From positions 370,470 to 420,077 of the forward strand of contig NC_018261.1 in NCBI RefSeq assembly GCF_000227135.1: DNA of 49,608 nt, in the 5' to 3' direction. The notes below the pieces were generated by a model. It had not been told where the DNA came from, did not search any database, and saw nothing but the letters and a program-made list of their open reading frames with translations. This stretch comes from Leishmania donovani (taxonomy: Eukaryota > Euglenozoa > Kinetoplastea > Trypanosomatida > Trypanosomatidae). The position numbers were made by a program, and so were the translations under genes. How positions within the stretch are numbered: position 1 is the stretch's first letter; each line of letters begins with the position of its first letter. Shown here piece by piece: positions 20,427-30,476 of this stretch.

Positions 20427-20991
20427 GCACCTCTCAGGGCGTGGTGGTGTCACAGGGCCCAGTACATCCCCTCCCACTCTCTCTGTGTGTGCGTGGAGAA
20501 GCCGGGCAGCCCCCCTGCCCTCCTGTGCTTGCGAAATGCCGAGCGGCTTCTGGCGGTGACAGGGTCTGGTGACTGCGACGTGGGGAGGCCAGAGCGATGC
20601 ATTGCTACTGATGTCGGCAGTGAGGTCGTGGGCGGCGTTGCGTCGGAGCGACCCGCGCCGCTGAACACGTCGGCGCCATCGACATGATGGGCGAAGTGCC
20701 AGCGTGACTGGAAGGCGTCGCAGCCGGCCCTCACACTGCCCGCTGGTGTGTGTGGCGGGGANNNNNNNNNNCCGCACGAGGGGGTGCGCGAGGTGGTGGC
20801 GTGCGTGATGGGTGCGGCTGTGAGGCGACCTGCGAGGCCGGGGCGGTGCTGAGGTGACTGCGTGTGTGCGCATTGCTGTGAGGCATGCGTCTCTGGCTGC
20901 ATTGCACCACGCGGGGTGCGCCTGTGGCAGGGCCGGGGAGGGCTGGAGTGGGGCTTGACTCCTGTTGTATGGCCGGGAGGATGGGCTCACG
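20427..20991 (+). mobile_element. SIDER-like short retroposon, copy 1
   Basis: A 565-base unit starting GCACCTCTCAGGGCG and ending at GGGCTCACG, repeated nearly unchanged at 25468-26032 and 40146-40710. Outside a 10-N gap (20762-20771) only a handful of bases differ from copy 2. Similarity with copy 2 continues about 35 bases further through an A-rich segment, which looks like a retroposon 3' tail and orients it with the genes. Size, intergenic location and sense orientation fit the SIDER family of Leishmania, non-coding relatives of ingi/L1Tc retroposons that often lie in 3'UTRs and can affect mRNA stability. No transposase or reverse transcriptase is encoded. It ends about 300 bases before the RPB6 start. 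Confidence 0.75.
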
Positions 20992-21296
20992 CTGAAGCAA
21001 GAGCAAAAAGACTTTGTTTTGCGTGCTTCGACCTCTTCTGTCGAGGCCGCCTGGCCGACTGACATCCTACCGTGGTGATCAAGGCCATCTATCCCGCGCT
21101 GATCGCTTCCATTCTCTGTTGAGTGTATCTGTTTGCTTTGTCGATCGCGTCTCTCTCCCTCTCTCTGAAAGTCTCCGCGGAAGCAGCTGCAGTAGTGAAG
21201 CAGCCCAAGCCCAGGCTAGGGTGGCGTAGAACACACCTATCTGCGCTCCCTAACAGTCACACTAATTCTCACGGCTGCAGACTTGTGGGCGGCATC
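20992..21296. other. Intergenic, 5' region of RPB6
   Basis: A-rich retroposon tail to about 21028, then pyrimidine tracts; AG acceptor candidates at 21255-21256 and 21279-21280 precede the start codon at 21297. Confidence 0.6.
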
Positions 21297-21776
21297 ATGT
21301 CAGACCACGAAGACGAAGACGATCTCCTCAGCCTCAATCTAGGAGGCGACCGTGATGAGGGCGACAGCGGCAGTGACATTCGACACAGCGGCGCTGATGA
21401 GGAGGACGAGGAAGGAGGCGAGCAGCTGCCCGAGGACGTTGCTGCCAATGTCATCTTGTCTGGGAATGCGCAGGCCGCAAAGGGTGCACGGGCCCGCGGC
21501 ATCAACGAGCGCGTGACGAGTGCTGTCATGACCAAGTATGAGCGGGCACGCGTGCTGGGTACGCGCGCGCTGCAGATAAGCATGAACGCCCCTGTCGCTG
21601 TGGCGCTCGAGGGGGAAACCGATCCGCTCACGATTGCCGTAAAGGAGCTGCGTGAGCGCCGCACGCCTCTTATCATTCGTCGCGTGTTGCCGGACAACAC
21701 GTACGAGGACTGGAGCGTCAGCGAGCTGCTCGTCGACTTTGATCGCCCGGCGGATGAGCGCTACACGAACATCTAA
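21297..21776 (+). CDS. RPB6: DNA-directed RNA polymerase subunit RPB6
   Basis: 159 residues. RPB6 (omega family) is a small subunit shared by nuclear RNA polymerases I, II and III that helps assemble and stabilise the enzyme. The N-terminal 45 residues are strongly acidic, as in other RPB6 proteins. The C-terminal half carries the diagnostic block TKYERARVLGTRALQISMNAP, followed by ETDPLTIAVKELRER and IIRRVLPDNTYEDWSVSELL. The start at 21297 follows two good acceptor AGs (21255-21280) and gives the expected acidic N terminus; upstream in-frame ATG at 21123 precedes them. Trypanosomes have two RPB6-like paralogues, one linked to polymerase I in T. brucei; I cannot tell which this is. Confidence 0.93.
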   Translation: MSDHEDEDDLLSLNLGGDRDEGDSGSDIRHSGADEEDEEGGEQLPEDVAANVILSGNAQAAKGARARGINERVTSAVMTKYERARVLGTRALQISMNAPVAVALEGETDPLTIAVKELRERRTPLIIRRVLPDNTYEDWSVSELLVDFDRPADERYTNI

Positions 21777-22705
21777 GGCGGATGGCGTCTGTGCTTGTGT
21801 GTGTGTGTGCGCGCGCGGGCGTGCATTTGCTTTTGAGCTCTGAATAAAGGGCTTCTGAGATGGGGAGTTCGAGTCGGGATGTCCGCTTTCTGTCGGCTGT
21901 GGCGACTGTACTGCTCCCTTGTGGCTGTGGATGCCTTCTTTGACACTTCCCTCCCTCACAAAAGGGAGGGTGCTGTGTGCCGGCGCGGAGTGCCTTCGCG
22001 TGTAGTCGTGCCTCCGCGTCTTGGCTGTGCCAGTTGCGACGGAGCGGATGCGGGAGAAATGAGGGTGACACAGAAACCCCAAAAAGAAAAGCGCCGAGCG
22101 TACGCGTGTAAAGTGGCACTAGCGAGCAAAAAGGGAAAGGCGCAGACAATTCATGCACACAGCGCAGCATAGGAAAAAAGAACAACGAAAACAAACGACG
22201 GACGCCACTTTGGATGAGGTGGCGAGAGCTGTGGGGCTTTCCACGCAAAGTATGCTCTCTTTCTCTCTTGCTGTCAGTGGCTTGCCGCGGATTACATTCC
22301 CACAGTAGTCGAAACCAGGCATTGCGGCGTCTTGCCGCTGTAGACGCTGTCCCTGCTTTCAGCTTCTTGCATGTGCTCTTCACAGCTCACGCCGCGGCTG
22401 CTTGCGTCATTTGCCTGGTCGTAGCACAGCAAGACGCAGCAGTGGTGGTGGCATCGCTCAGCTTGCATGCTGAGCGGCTAGGCATGAAGCTTCTGCTGTG
22501 CCGTGTTGCACCTTGCAAATACATCGCTACTTCTGCATCGAGAGGGAGGGGGAAGATACTTGTTTTGGGGTCACTGGGTCGCCGCATCAACGCATTTGGA
22601 AACTGCTTCAGGTCCTGACTGGTCCCTCTCCCCTTTTTTATTCTGCTGGATCCTATTCACGCCATCATCGTGCAACAGCGCAAAGCACATGCAATTCGCA
22701 CACGT

Positions 22706-22738
<33 letters not shown>

Positions 22739-22837
22739 NNNNNNNNNNNNNNNNNNNNNNNNNNNNNNNNNNNNNNNNNNNNNNNNNNNNNNNNNNNNNN
22801 NNNNNNNNNNNNNNNNNNNNNNNNNNNNNNNNNNNNN

Positions 22838-22931
<94 letters not shown>

Positions 22932-23543
22932 CACCCATACGCGCACGCATGCCACCACAGCGAATAGGTGCACGCAATGCTTGACTGCGGCCCTGTCTAT
23001 GTGTGTCCAAGTATCCCACTCCATGTATACTGCATAGAAAAGGCGGAGAGAACAACCCCACCAAAAAAAAGAAAACAAGGCACGAGACTCACGTCTCTTC
23101 CCCGCGCTCCACACCAAGAAAGATGGCTGTGCTGGTGGTGGGCGAACACAGCGAGAGGCGAAGAAGGAAAAGGCGTAGCTGAGAGCTGACGGACAGCGAG
23201 CAGGGACCTGAGAACGTTTGCTTTCTAGTATCGAAGGACCCAGCTCTGCGAGGTGGTGCCGCCTGTGACGTGCTGGACCACGGCACAGCTCGTTTCGTCG
23301 GCCACCTCTTGACCTCTCTCTCTCTCTCGCCGTACTCAAAGTGTGTGCGTGCGTTCGACGTCACTTCAGTGACAGTGTTCCCCCTTCCACGCACCTACCG
23401 TGTCGTGCTCGAGCCGTGCACCAGGAGTGTTGTATCAGCATCATACATCGCTCCTATTCAGCGGAAACTTTCCGAACCGCTGTCCGCAGCCGAAGCGCTC
23501 AACCGCTTGGCCGAGAAGCCCCCTCCTCAGGCTCTCTGGACTC
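21777..23543. other. Intergenic with long CA repeat and gap
   Basis: No strong gene. Holds the RPB6 3'UTR, a long CA microsatellite interrupted by a 99-N gap (22739-22837), and a pyrimidine tract at about 23306-23335 with AG at 23340-23341. Confidence 0.65.
22699..22936. repeat. CA microsatellite interrupted by gap
   Basis: CA dinucleotides run from about 22699 to the gap and again from 22838 to about 22936. The right part is interrupted at roughly regular spacing by GCAC units. Ns at 22739-22837 replace the middle. The long open frames here only translate as alternating Thr-His or Cys-Val. Confidence 0.95.
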
Positions 23544-24251
23544 ATGGCTCGGCGGCGTTCTAGCGGGTTGTGGCGGACGGGCGCGCTTCTGACCTCTGAG
23601 AGTTTTCGATCTTTTTTGAAGGCCAACGCTATCACAGTGAGCAGCTCCGTGCTCATAGAAGAGTCGCCTTGCACTGCCGGCTCTTCTCCCCCCTCCTGCG
23701 ACTGGAGCTCACCAGTTTACAGGCGATCAAGCGACTGCCTCGCCCCGACTGCGTCCCGGAACGACTCTTGTGACTGTTGCGTCTTGCACGTGCGGCAAGT
23801 GCGCCGCGGTCACAAACTGCAGGTAGCACAGCTGCTAAAAGAAATGGTGCTCCTGGAAGCGATGAAAACAATAGTGATGTGCATGGCGAGTTTCGAGTTT
23901 CTCTCACATGACACGCTCATTATCCCTGCAGTGGCAGCAGTACCACCCGCTTCTTTAGTCGAGGACGGCATGGAATTGTGGATGCATCTCGCCTCGGAAC
24001 TGGTAGCTGGGCTGTGGCACGGCAGTCCGAGAACGTGCGACAGCTGTGCTGGTGCACTGCTCTCTCCTTGTCTTTCCCTGCACCCGCCCACCTGTGCGAG
24101 CTCAGCGTCTTTTTTGCACAACTGCGCAGACTCGAGAAAATTGGACGAGCTCACCGAGCTGACGACGACGTCGTCGTCACTCTCCACGCAATACCTCCTT
24201 CTGTGGTCGCCTGGGAAGCGTGCATGGGTGCTGGAGGTCCGCCTCGCATGA
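23544..24251 (+). CDS. Doubtful hypothetical ORF (235 aa)
   Basis: This frame is open for 235 codons and its ATG is the first one after the AG at 23340-23341, which follows a strong CT tract. The product starts MARRRSSGLWRTG, is rich in Ser and Cys and shows no domain I recognise. A competing reading exists one frame away: from 23270 to 24310 that frame reads like protein (for example AEALNRLAEKPP and later RLEKIGRAHRADDDVVV) but is broken by in-frame stops at 23561, 23597, 23771 and 23909. So this may be a real lineage-specific gene or a decayed gene whose shadow frame stayed open. I would not rely on either without comparative data. Confidence 0.3.
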   Translation: MARRRSSGLWRTGALLTSESFRSFLKANAITVSSSVLIEESPCTAGSSPPSCDWSSPVYRRSSDCLAPTASRNDSCDCCVLHVRQVRRGHKLQVAQLLKEMVLLEAMKTIVMCMASFEFLSHDTLIIPAVAAVPPASLVEDGMELWMHLASELVAGLWHGSPRTCDSCAGALLSPCLSLHPPTCASSASFLHNCADSRKLDELTELTTTSSSLSTQYLLLWSPGKRAWVLEVRLA

Positions 24252-25467
24252 CCATCAAAGCCCGCGCCACCTGCTGGTGGCAATGCCTCCTAGCCAGCAG
24301 ACGTCTTTGAAGTGGCCTTAGGAGTGCGTCACACAGGAGTGAGTAGGCCAAGTAACGTTGGCGAGGCAAGGAATGACGAATGGTGGTGGTGTCGTCGCCC
24401 CGACCCCACCACTGCTCTCCCTGGCTCGCTTTGTGCTGCCGCTTTTGCTGTCCCTCTGCGCTCTCATTGTCTTGGGGTGCTCCGGCGTTGCAACGTGACG
24501 ATCACGCCGACGTGTATGCAAGCACGGCCACATCAGAGGCACAGGCAATGAACCTGCTGACGTGCGGAGGAGACGAACAACAAAACAAACGCCAAAGAGC
24601 GCTGGTAAGAGCAGATGCTGGTGCGCCAGCAGTGCGTGACGGCAACATTTTGTGCCTCTCAACCGTGCCTTGTATACACGAGGGGCAGTGATGGCAGCGT
24701 CAGAGGCCTCGTCGCGGGTGCACCCTGAATCAAGCAAGGGTATCCAGTCTCACGAGGTCATATTGCTTCATTGCGCGCTGACTGAGAAGCGCTGGTTCCG
24801 CCCTCGCCTGCATGTCCTATGCGGCCGTAAAAGGAGCGGCATCAGCCATCGGTCTTTTGTTTTCTATCTCATCACCTCCACCGTTTCGCCCATCATCATG
24901 ACGCTGCGTTTTCGTTGTGTGCATTACCATCTTCCTCCGTTTGATCGTTGGACGGCCCTGCCAGCACTTGCGCACCACACACACACACACTTACAAACAC
25001 ACAGAGACAGCCGCTCGCGGTGTCTCTGTGTGTTTTTCTTTGCCAAAACGGAACGGAGAAAGATGTGACGACGCGAAGAGAGCAACGCCATCACGACACA
25101 GAACATCGTCAGCGGCAACAATATAAATAGCCATAAAAGAAAGGGACACATCGGCGTTTTCGCCATGAGACAGGCATTCATCCATCGATGGCAGCGCCGA
25201 AGAGCGAAGTGACACACGCCCAGCGTGCAAGATAGCTGAGCGACGCGGGCTACTTCACTCGTGACATCCTTTGAATACAGAAGGACCCACCCTTTCCTTC
25301 CTCTCTCGTACACAGCCCGAAGCGCCCATACCGTGTATTAGTCGCACCCTGCTGCTTCATCGTTTTTCTCATTTCCATCGTGACCATCAGCTACAGCCGG
25401 AGAAGGTGGCACTGTGATTCGGCTTTTAGAGCATTCCTTTTTGTCGTTGCTTCTCTGATGCCGGCAT
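24252..25467. other. Intergenic upstream of retroposon copy 2
   Basis: Mixed sequence with no supported gene; a short CA run lies near 24977-24990. Confidence 0.6.
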
Positions 25468-26032
25468 GCACCTCTCAGGGCGTGGTGGTGTCACAGGGCC
25501 CAGTACATCCCCTCCCACTCTCTCTGTGTGTGCGTGGAGAAGCCGGGCAGCCCCCCGCCCCTCCTGTGCTTGCGAAATGGCGAGCGGCTTCTGGCGGTGA
25601 CAGGGTCTGGTGACTGCGACGTGGGGAGGTCAGAGCGATGCATTGCTACTGATGTCGGCAGTGAGGTCGTGGGCGGCGTTGCGTCGGAGCGACCCGCGCC
25701 GCTGAACACGTCGGCGCCATCGACATGATGGGCGAAGTGCCAGCGTGACTGGAAGGCGTCGCAGCCGGCCCTCACACTGCCCGCTGGTGTGTGTGGCGGG
25801 GGGCCTGGGGCGCCGCACGAGGGGGTGCGCGAGGTGGTGGCGTGCGTGATGGGTGCGGCTGTGAGGCGACCTGCGAGGCCGGGGCGGTGCTGAGGTGACT
25901 GCGTGTGTGCGCATTGCTGTGAGGCATGTGTCTCTGGCTGCATTGCACCACGCGGGGTGCGCCTGTGGCAGGGCCGGGGAGGGCTGGAGTGGGGCTTGAC
26001 TCCTGTTGTATGGCCGGGAGGATGGGCTCACG
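25468..26032 (+). mobile_element. SIDER-like short retroposon, copy 2
   Basis: Complete 565-base copy with no N. It differs from copy 3 at three positions by eye (in the early C-run, near the middle, and in the GTGCGGCTGT segment). An A-rich tail with AAAAAAG follows at about 26041-26048. GCATGC occurs right at the 5' edge and again near 26063, a possible short target-site duplication. It lies between the doubtful ORF and the E2 enzyme gene, in the same orientation as the genes. Confidence 0.78.
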
Positions 26033-26507
26033 TTGAAGCAAGAGAAAAAAGCCCTTTTCTTGCATGCTTTAGCGTGAGGTATGTCTATGTGCGTGCTACG
26101 CTGCTTCTTCACTTTCCGCTGATGCCATTAGCGTTAGCTGCTTATGTGTGTGTGTGCGCGAGTGAGTGCACTGACCGGTGCATGTCTTTTTATCGAATGC
26201 GTTATAGGGGTGTGCCCTACGGAGCGAAAGTGCGTGTGCACGGACGTGTGCACCCCGTGCTCGGCCCCCACCCTGACCCATTTTCAAGCGTCGTGGTACA
26301 GCGGCGGAGCATGGAAGAGGTTGCATTCTTGAATTCGGCGAGCACTGGGCTCACACTTTTCAGTGTCTGTCTCTCTTCCCCCTCCTCTACTCACCTTCTC
26401 ATGGTGTCGTCGTCGTTGCGTGCCAGTCGACTTGCGACCAGAGCGTCTCCTCCCAGACCTTTCCCATAGCTCGCCTTCCCACCTGTCGTCGCCCACCTCG
26501 TCTATTA
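26033..26507. other. Intergenic, 5' region of the E2 gene
   Basis: Contains the A-rich retroposon tail, then pyrimidine-rich sequence from about 26365 to 26500 with acceptor AG candidates at about 26454 and 26468-26469. Confidence 0.6.
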
Positions 26508-27377
26508 ATGACGGCTCCTACCGCGCAATGCCTGAAAAGGCTGCAGATTGAGCTGCGCAAGCTCAACATGGAGTGGGAGCTGCCGTTCAAAGTGGGTGCC
26601 GATCCGCAGAACATGCTGCGCTGCTACTTTGTCATGGATGGGCCTGCCGACACCCCATACGAGGGTGGCCGCTATGTGGGGCTCATTGAGATTCCGTCCG
26701 ACTACCCGTTCAAGCCACCAAGCGTGCAGATGTGCACCCCAAGCGGGAGGCTCAAGACAGGCATGCAGATTTGCCTGTCCAACAGCTCTTACCACCCCGA
26801 GAACTGGTCGCCGATGTGGGGGCTCCGCACCATCCTAATCGCGCTCGTCTCCTTCTTTGTTTCGGAGGAGCCGACGACAGGCTCGATGAGCGCCACCGCC
26901 GAAGAGCGACGCAGGTATGCGGCAAACAGCAGGAAATACAATGTGAAGCGACTCCATGCGGTGTATAAGCGTGTACTTCCCGAGGCGTTTGCGGCAGATA
27001 CGGCCTTCATTGAGAATGGTGGCACCTCTCCGAAGGATGAAGGCAGCAGCGCTAGTGATGAGGACGCGACTGAAGCTGAAGAAGCACCGGCGGGCGCGGA
27101 ACCGGAAGTCGCTGCGCAGGAGTCTTCGACATCTCACGAGACAGTCGTCGCTCCAGCTAGGAAAACCCCTGGTAACGGAAAAGCGGGAGCTGCAGACTCT
27201 GAGGCGGCAACTGGCGCTGCAGCCTCCAAGTGGTCCCGCCACCACCATCACCACCCACACAAGAAGAGCATTACTGGTGCTGTAGCCCAACGAGGTGGTC
27301 AGCTGCAGTGGCGCCGCTATGCTTCCCTCATTGTTTTGATCGCTATTGGACTGGGCCTCCTGCGGCAGCTGATGTGA
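26508..27377 (+). CDS. Tail-anchored ubiquitin-conjugating enzyme E2, Ubc6/UBE2J type
   Basis: 289 residues. The E2 (UBC) fold covers residues 1-150, with the Ubc6-type pattern YEGGRYVGLIEIPSDYPFKPP, then TPSGRLKTGMQICLS holding the catalytic cysteine at residue 89, and YHPENWSPMWGLRTIL. The classical HPN motif is replaced by TPSGR, as in the Ubc6/UBE2J subfamily. A charged, Ala/Glu-rich linker with a run of five histidines follows, and the last 19 residues form a single hydrophobic segment (YASLIVLIAIGLGLL) fitting a C-terminal membrane anchor. Members of this group sit on the ER membrane and ubiquitinate misfolded proteins for ERAD. The start is well placed after a pyrimidine tract. I am sure of the family; ER location is from homology. 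Confidence 0.93.
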   Translation: MTAPTAQCLKRLQIELRKLNMEWELPFKVGADPQNMLRCYFVMDGPADTPYEGGRYVGLIEIPSDYPFKPPSVQMCTPSGRLKTGMQICLSNSSYHPENWSPMWGLRTILIALVSFFVSEEPTTGSMSATAEERRRYAANSRKYNVKRLHAVYKRVLPEAFAADTAFIENGGTSPKDEGSSASDEDATEAEEAPAGAEPEVAAQESSTSHETVVAPARKTPGNGKAGAADSEAATGAAASKWSRHHHHHPHKKSITGAVAQRGGQLQWRRYASLIVLIAIGLGLLRQLM

Positions 27378-28385
27378 GCTGGTGCAGTGAACACAGATCC
27401 CTAGGCGGCGAGCCCACCTCCCTTTGATAAACTACGAAGTCAACAACCCAGACTCTCTTTGTGTGGCGACGTTGCACTGTGTCTTGCGTGCTGTCGTGAC
27501 ATCCACGCGTGAGTGACAGGGTAAAGGGGGTGGGGATATAACCCCTCATGCATTCTACCTCACTGCACGCTTTCCTCTGTTGCAAGTTTTTGTTCGTACC
27601 GTCTCACGGACGTGACGCGACGGCGTCATCTGCGTACAGGGAGAAAGAGATAAACCGAAGGAAGGAGAGCCCAATGCCAGTGCTCTGATGCTTGCCCCCC
27701 CCCCCTCCCCCCAGCCTGCTGTCAGAGGAGCAACCGTAACAGACGTTCGCGTTGGTATTTTTTATTTTATATACCGCCCCTTACCCTTTCCTCTGTTGTC
27801 TTTGTGCCATTGTGTGATGCCCTTCTGTGCTTATCTTCTCCCCTTCCGGCGGAACCTCGTTAGCTGCTGATGCGGCACTTTGCGTGTGTGCTTGTGCGTT
27901 CGTGCGTGCGCGTTTTTCATGCCTCTCCCTATTATTTGCTACCCCAGTGAAGGCAATCGCCCCAGGAAAAGAAAAAAAGCAAGACTCGCTGTATCTCCTC
28001 CCCCAACACACACACACACAGAGAAGGCTGACAGGTGGATGCTGGCGCAAGCTTGTGCGACGCCATGCGCCGTGACACTCCTTCCTCTTCCCGCTGCTTC
28101 CCTACATGTGCCCTTGCGGACGGAAAACAAGAGCGGAGCTGCTCCACCACTCTCTTCTCATTCCGTGTCGTTCTTGCGCTCTGCTCACTTCCTCATGCCC
28201 TGCGTCTCCCTCCCTCCCTGTCTTGGGTGTCTCTCACGGGATTTCTGATGATTCTTCTCGTACCGATGCAGTTCGCATACACGTTCGGCAGCTCTTGGGA
28301 GTGGATCCATCCGCTTTCTTTTCTTTGCTCACTGCCAACCTCTCTAACGACGAAGGAGGAATCAGTAATAGGAAAAGACAAGAAA
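27378..28385. other. Intergenic between E2 and small membrane protein genes
   Basis: No supported gene. A C-run lies at about 27695-27713, a short CA run near 28007-28019, and a pyrimidine tract over 28290-28345 ending at acceptor AG 28354-28355. Confidence 0.65.
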
Positions 28386-28751
28386 ATGATGCGTCGCGTC
28401 TGCAGCAACACCGTTCGTCGCAACGGTGGCTCCATGGCCAAGCTGGTTGAATCCAAGGCGGTGGTGCAGCCCTCTCTCGTGGAGTCTCGCCGCCATCTGG
28501 AGCCGATGAGCGTGTGGTACCTCGCCTCGTGGACGTGCGTGTGGTGGTACTCGTTCTTCTTCTGGCTTCCTGTGCTGTGGGCCGACATGATCGTCCCGTC
28601 CTTTGTGTACAACAAGCTGCCGGTCATTCACTTCATCCAGGAGAAGCGTGCCGAGCAGAAGCTGCGTCGTGTGCTCGATGAGACGTACACGCAATGGAGT
28701 ACGGAGCTGGAGGCCTCGCACATCACCGATGCCATCGCTCGCACCTTCTAA
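28386..28751 (+). CDS. Small single-pass membrane protein, probably mitochondrial
   Basis: 121 residues from the first of two adjacent ATGs (28386 and 28389). The N terminus has four arginines in the first twelve residues and no acid, like a mitochondrial presequence. Residues 43-68 form one very aromatic hydrophobic segment rich in Trp and Phe, followed by a charged helical C terminus (FIQEKRAEQKLRR). The longer frame upstream to 28035 is pyrimidine-tract translation and lies before the acceptor AG at 28354. The layout resembles small kinetoplastid subunits of respiratory complexes, but I do not recognise which; function is unknown. Confidence 0.75.
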   Translation: MMRRVCSNTVRRNGGSMAKLVESKAVVQPSLVESRRHLEPMSVWYLASWTCVWWYSFFFWLPVLWADMIVPSFVYNKLPVIHFIQEKRAEQKLRRVLDETYTQWSTELEASHITDAIARTF

Positions 28752-30476
28752 AGCGGCATGCAGAGGCGTAAAGCGAGGGGGCCCGGAGACAAACAGGAGC
28801 GAGAGAGGCGAACCCGCAGCTGCTAGCCCTTCCTGCTCCTGTTTACGGCATCACCTCACGCGTTGCTGTGGATGTGGTCGAGGAAACAGGGAAAAAATAA
28901 ACGACTCAGGTGACTTGCGCGTGCGGAGGAAGAATGCGTGTGTGTGTGTATCGTGCAGCGACAGACGCGGCTGTAGGCGCTATCGAGGCGAAAAAGGCGA
29001 CGCTGCAGAGCATGATGGAGGAAGAATGGGTGAGACTTCTTTGTGTGCGTACATATATCTCACTCTCATTGGTCGCCACGCACACATGAACAAAACACTC
29101 GCCTGGGCACAGCCCGCTTCGCTTTTGTCGTTGGCGCGGTGCTCGCCGCTGCAGGCCTTCTCTCCGCGTCGTCGTCTCCGCAGCTTCGGGGTTTCCTTCT
29201 CAAGGCGTTCTCCTGTTTTCCTCGTCTCCTCCCTCTGTAGTAGTTTGTAGTAGTTAAGAGGTACAGACCCACAAAGCAGTCCCCTCCAAACGAAAAAAAT
29301 GCACCTACCCAAGGAATCGCCAGACAGCAGCGGCGAGGAGCGGCGGGGAGGGGTACGCGAGAGTGACAAGACCCCAAGCACCGCGACACGGAGTAGTTGC
29401 TCTTGACGGATGTGCAGGTAATACAGCCCCACTCTTGCACGCACGGGTGTATCGGGTGAGGGGAGGGGGAGAATGTGAAGCAGAGAGTAAGGCGCTAAGG
29501 GCAACTTCTTTCCTTGCTCCCTCTACGCACATGTGGGGCCTCCTCTCCTCTATGACGCTCATGCGGCTTCCGTTTCTCTGCTGAGAGGGTTGGGTGGTTG
29601 AAGCGCAAACCCTCCGGCGTGGCGAGTGTTTTCGCCGGCGATACAGGCAGACACGGGTGCCTGCACTGTCGGGGAAGGGGGAGGTCTATCATGATAACGG
29701 TGGTGCCTTCCTGCATACCTATCTATCACCATCTCTCCTTGTACTTCCATTTTCTTTTCCCTCTATCTCTGCTGTTTCCCTTCTCCGCGTCTACACAGTG
29801 GATCCTGCAAGGCGTATCGCTTCTTTTTTTTTTCCTCTTCGAACCACGGACGAGAGGGCACGGGCGGGGGCGGGAGGACACTCTTGGCGCCCCACCGCCT
29901 CCTTCTCTCTATGTGTGTTTGCGTTCCATCTTGCTTTGCTTTGTCTTCTCCCCCCCCACCCTCCTTGACGCCGTCTCCGCCGCGCACGCGTGCGCACGTC
30001 TGCCCACACGGGAGAGAGAGGTGGATAATCACCGCTTTCTTCTTCGTTTCGTTACACTTGACGGCTCCACGCCTGTCTGTTGAGGTCGAGTGAGGGAGAG
30101 GGAGGGGGTGGGTGGGGCGTCGTGGGCAGACAACCCGCCGACAGCTTCGTTACAGTATACTCAATTGAAGCACAAGCCTTTCAGACGGAGAGCTGTTTGC
30201 ATCCTTTTCCTTGTTTTCTGCTGTGCCTTCTCTCTTCTGGGCCACCTTTCAGCGCCGCGACAACCCCTTTTTCTGTGCGCTGTGATTTCCTCCGTGATCT
30301 TCGGCCGATTTCCTTGAAAGTTCTGTTTCCTTCGCATCCGTTGTACGAGCTTCCTCCCTCCCGCAGGTTTCGATCTCATACATAGACTCCCGATAAGCAC
30401 ACACATAGATAAACACTACATAAAGTGGACAAAAAAGGCCGGCGGCCTTCGCGTCTGCCGCACCAAGGCATAAGGC
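28752..30476. other. Intergenic, about 1.7 kb
   Basis: No gene supported. T-rich, C-rich and G-rich tracts alternate; the strongest pyrimidine zone (30300-30364) leads to AG 30365-30366, the likely acceptor of the next gene. Confidence 0.65.

Noticed and set aside
22838..22936. CA repeats considered as a CRISPR-like array
   Set aside because: Units are dinucleotides without unique spacers; a eukaryotic microsatellite.
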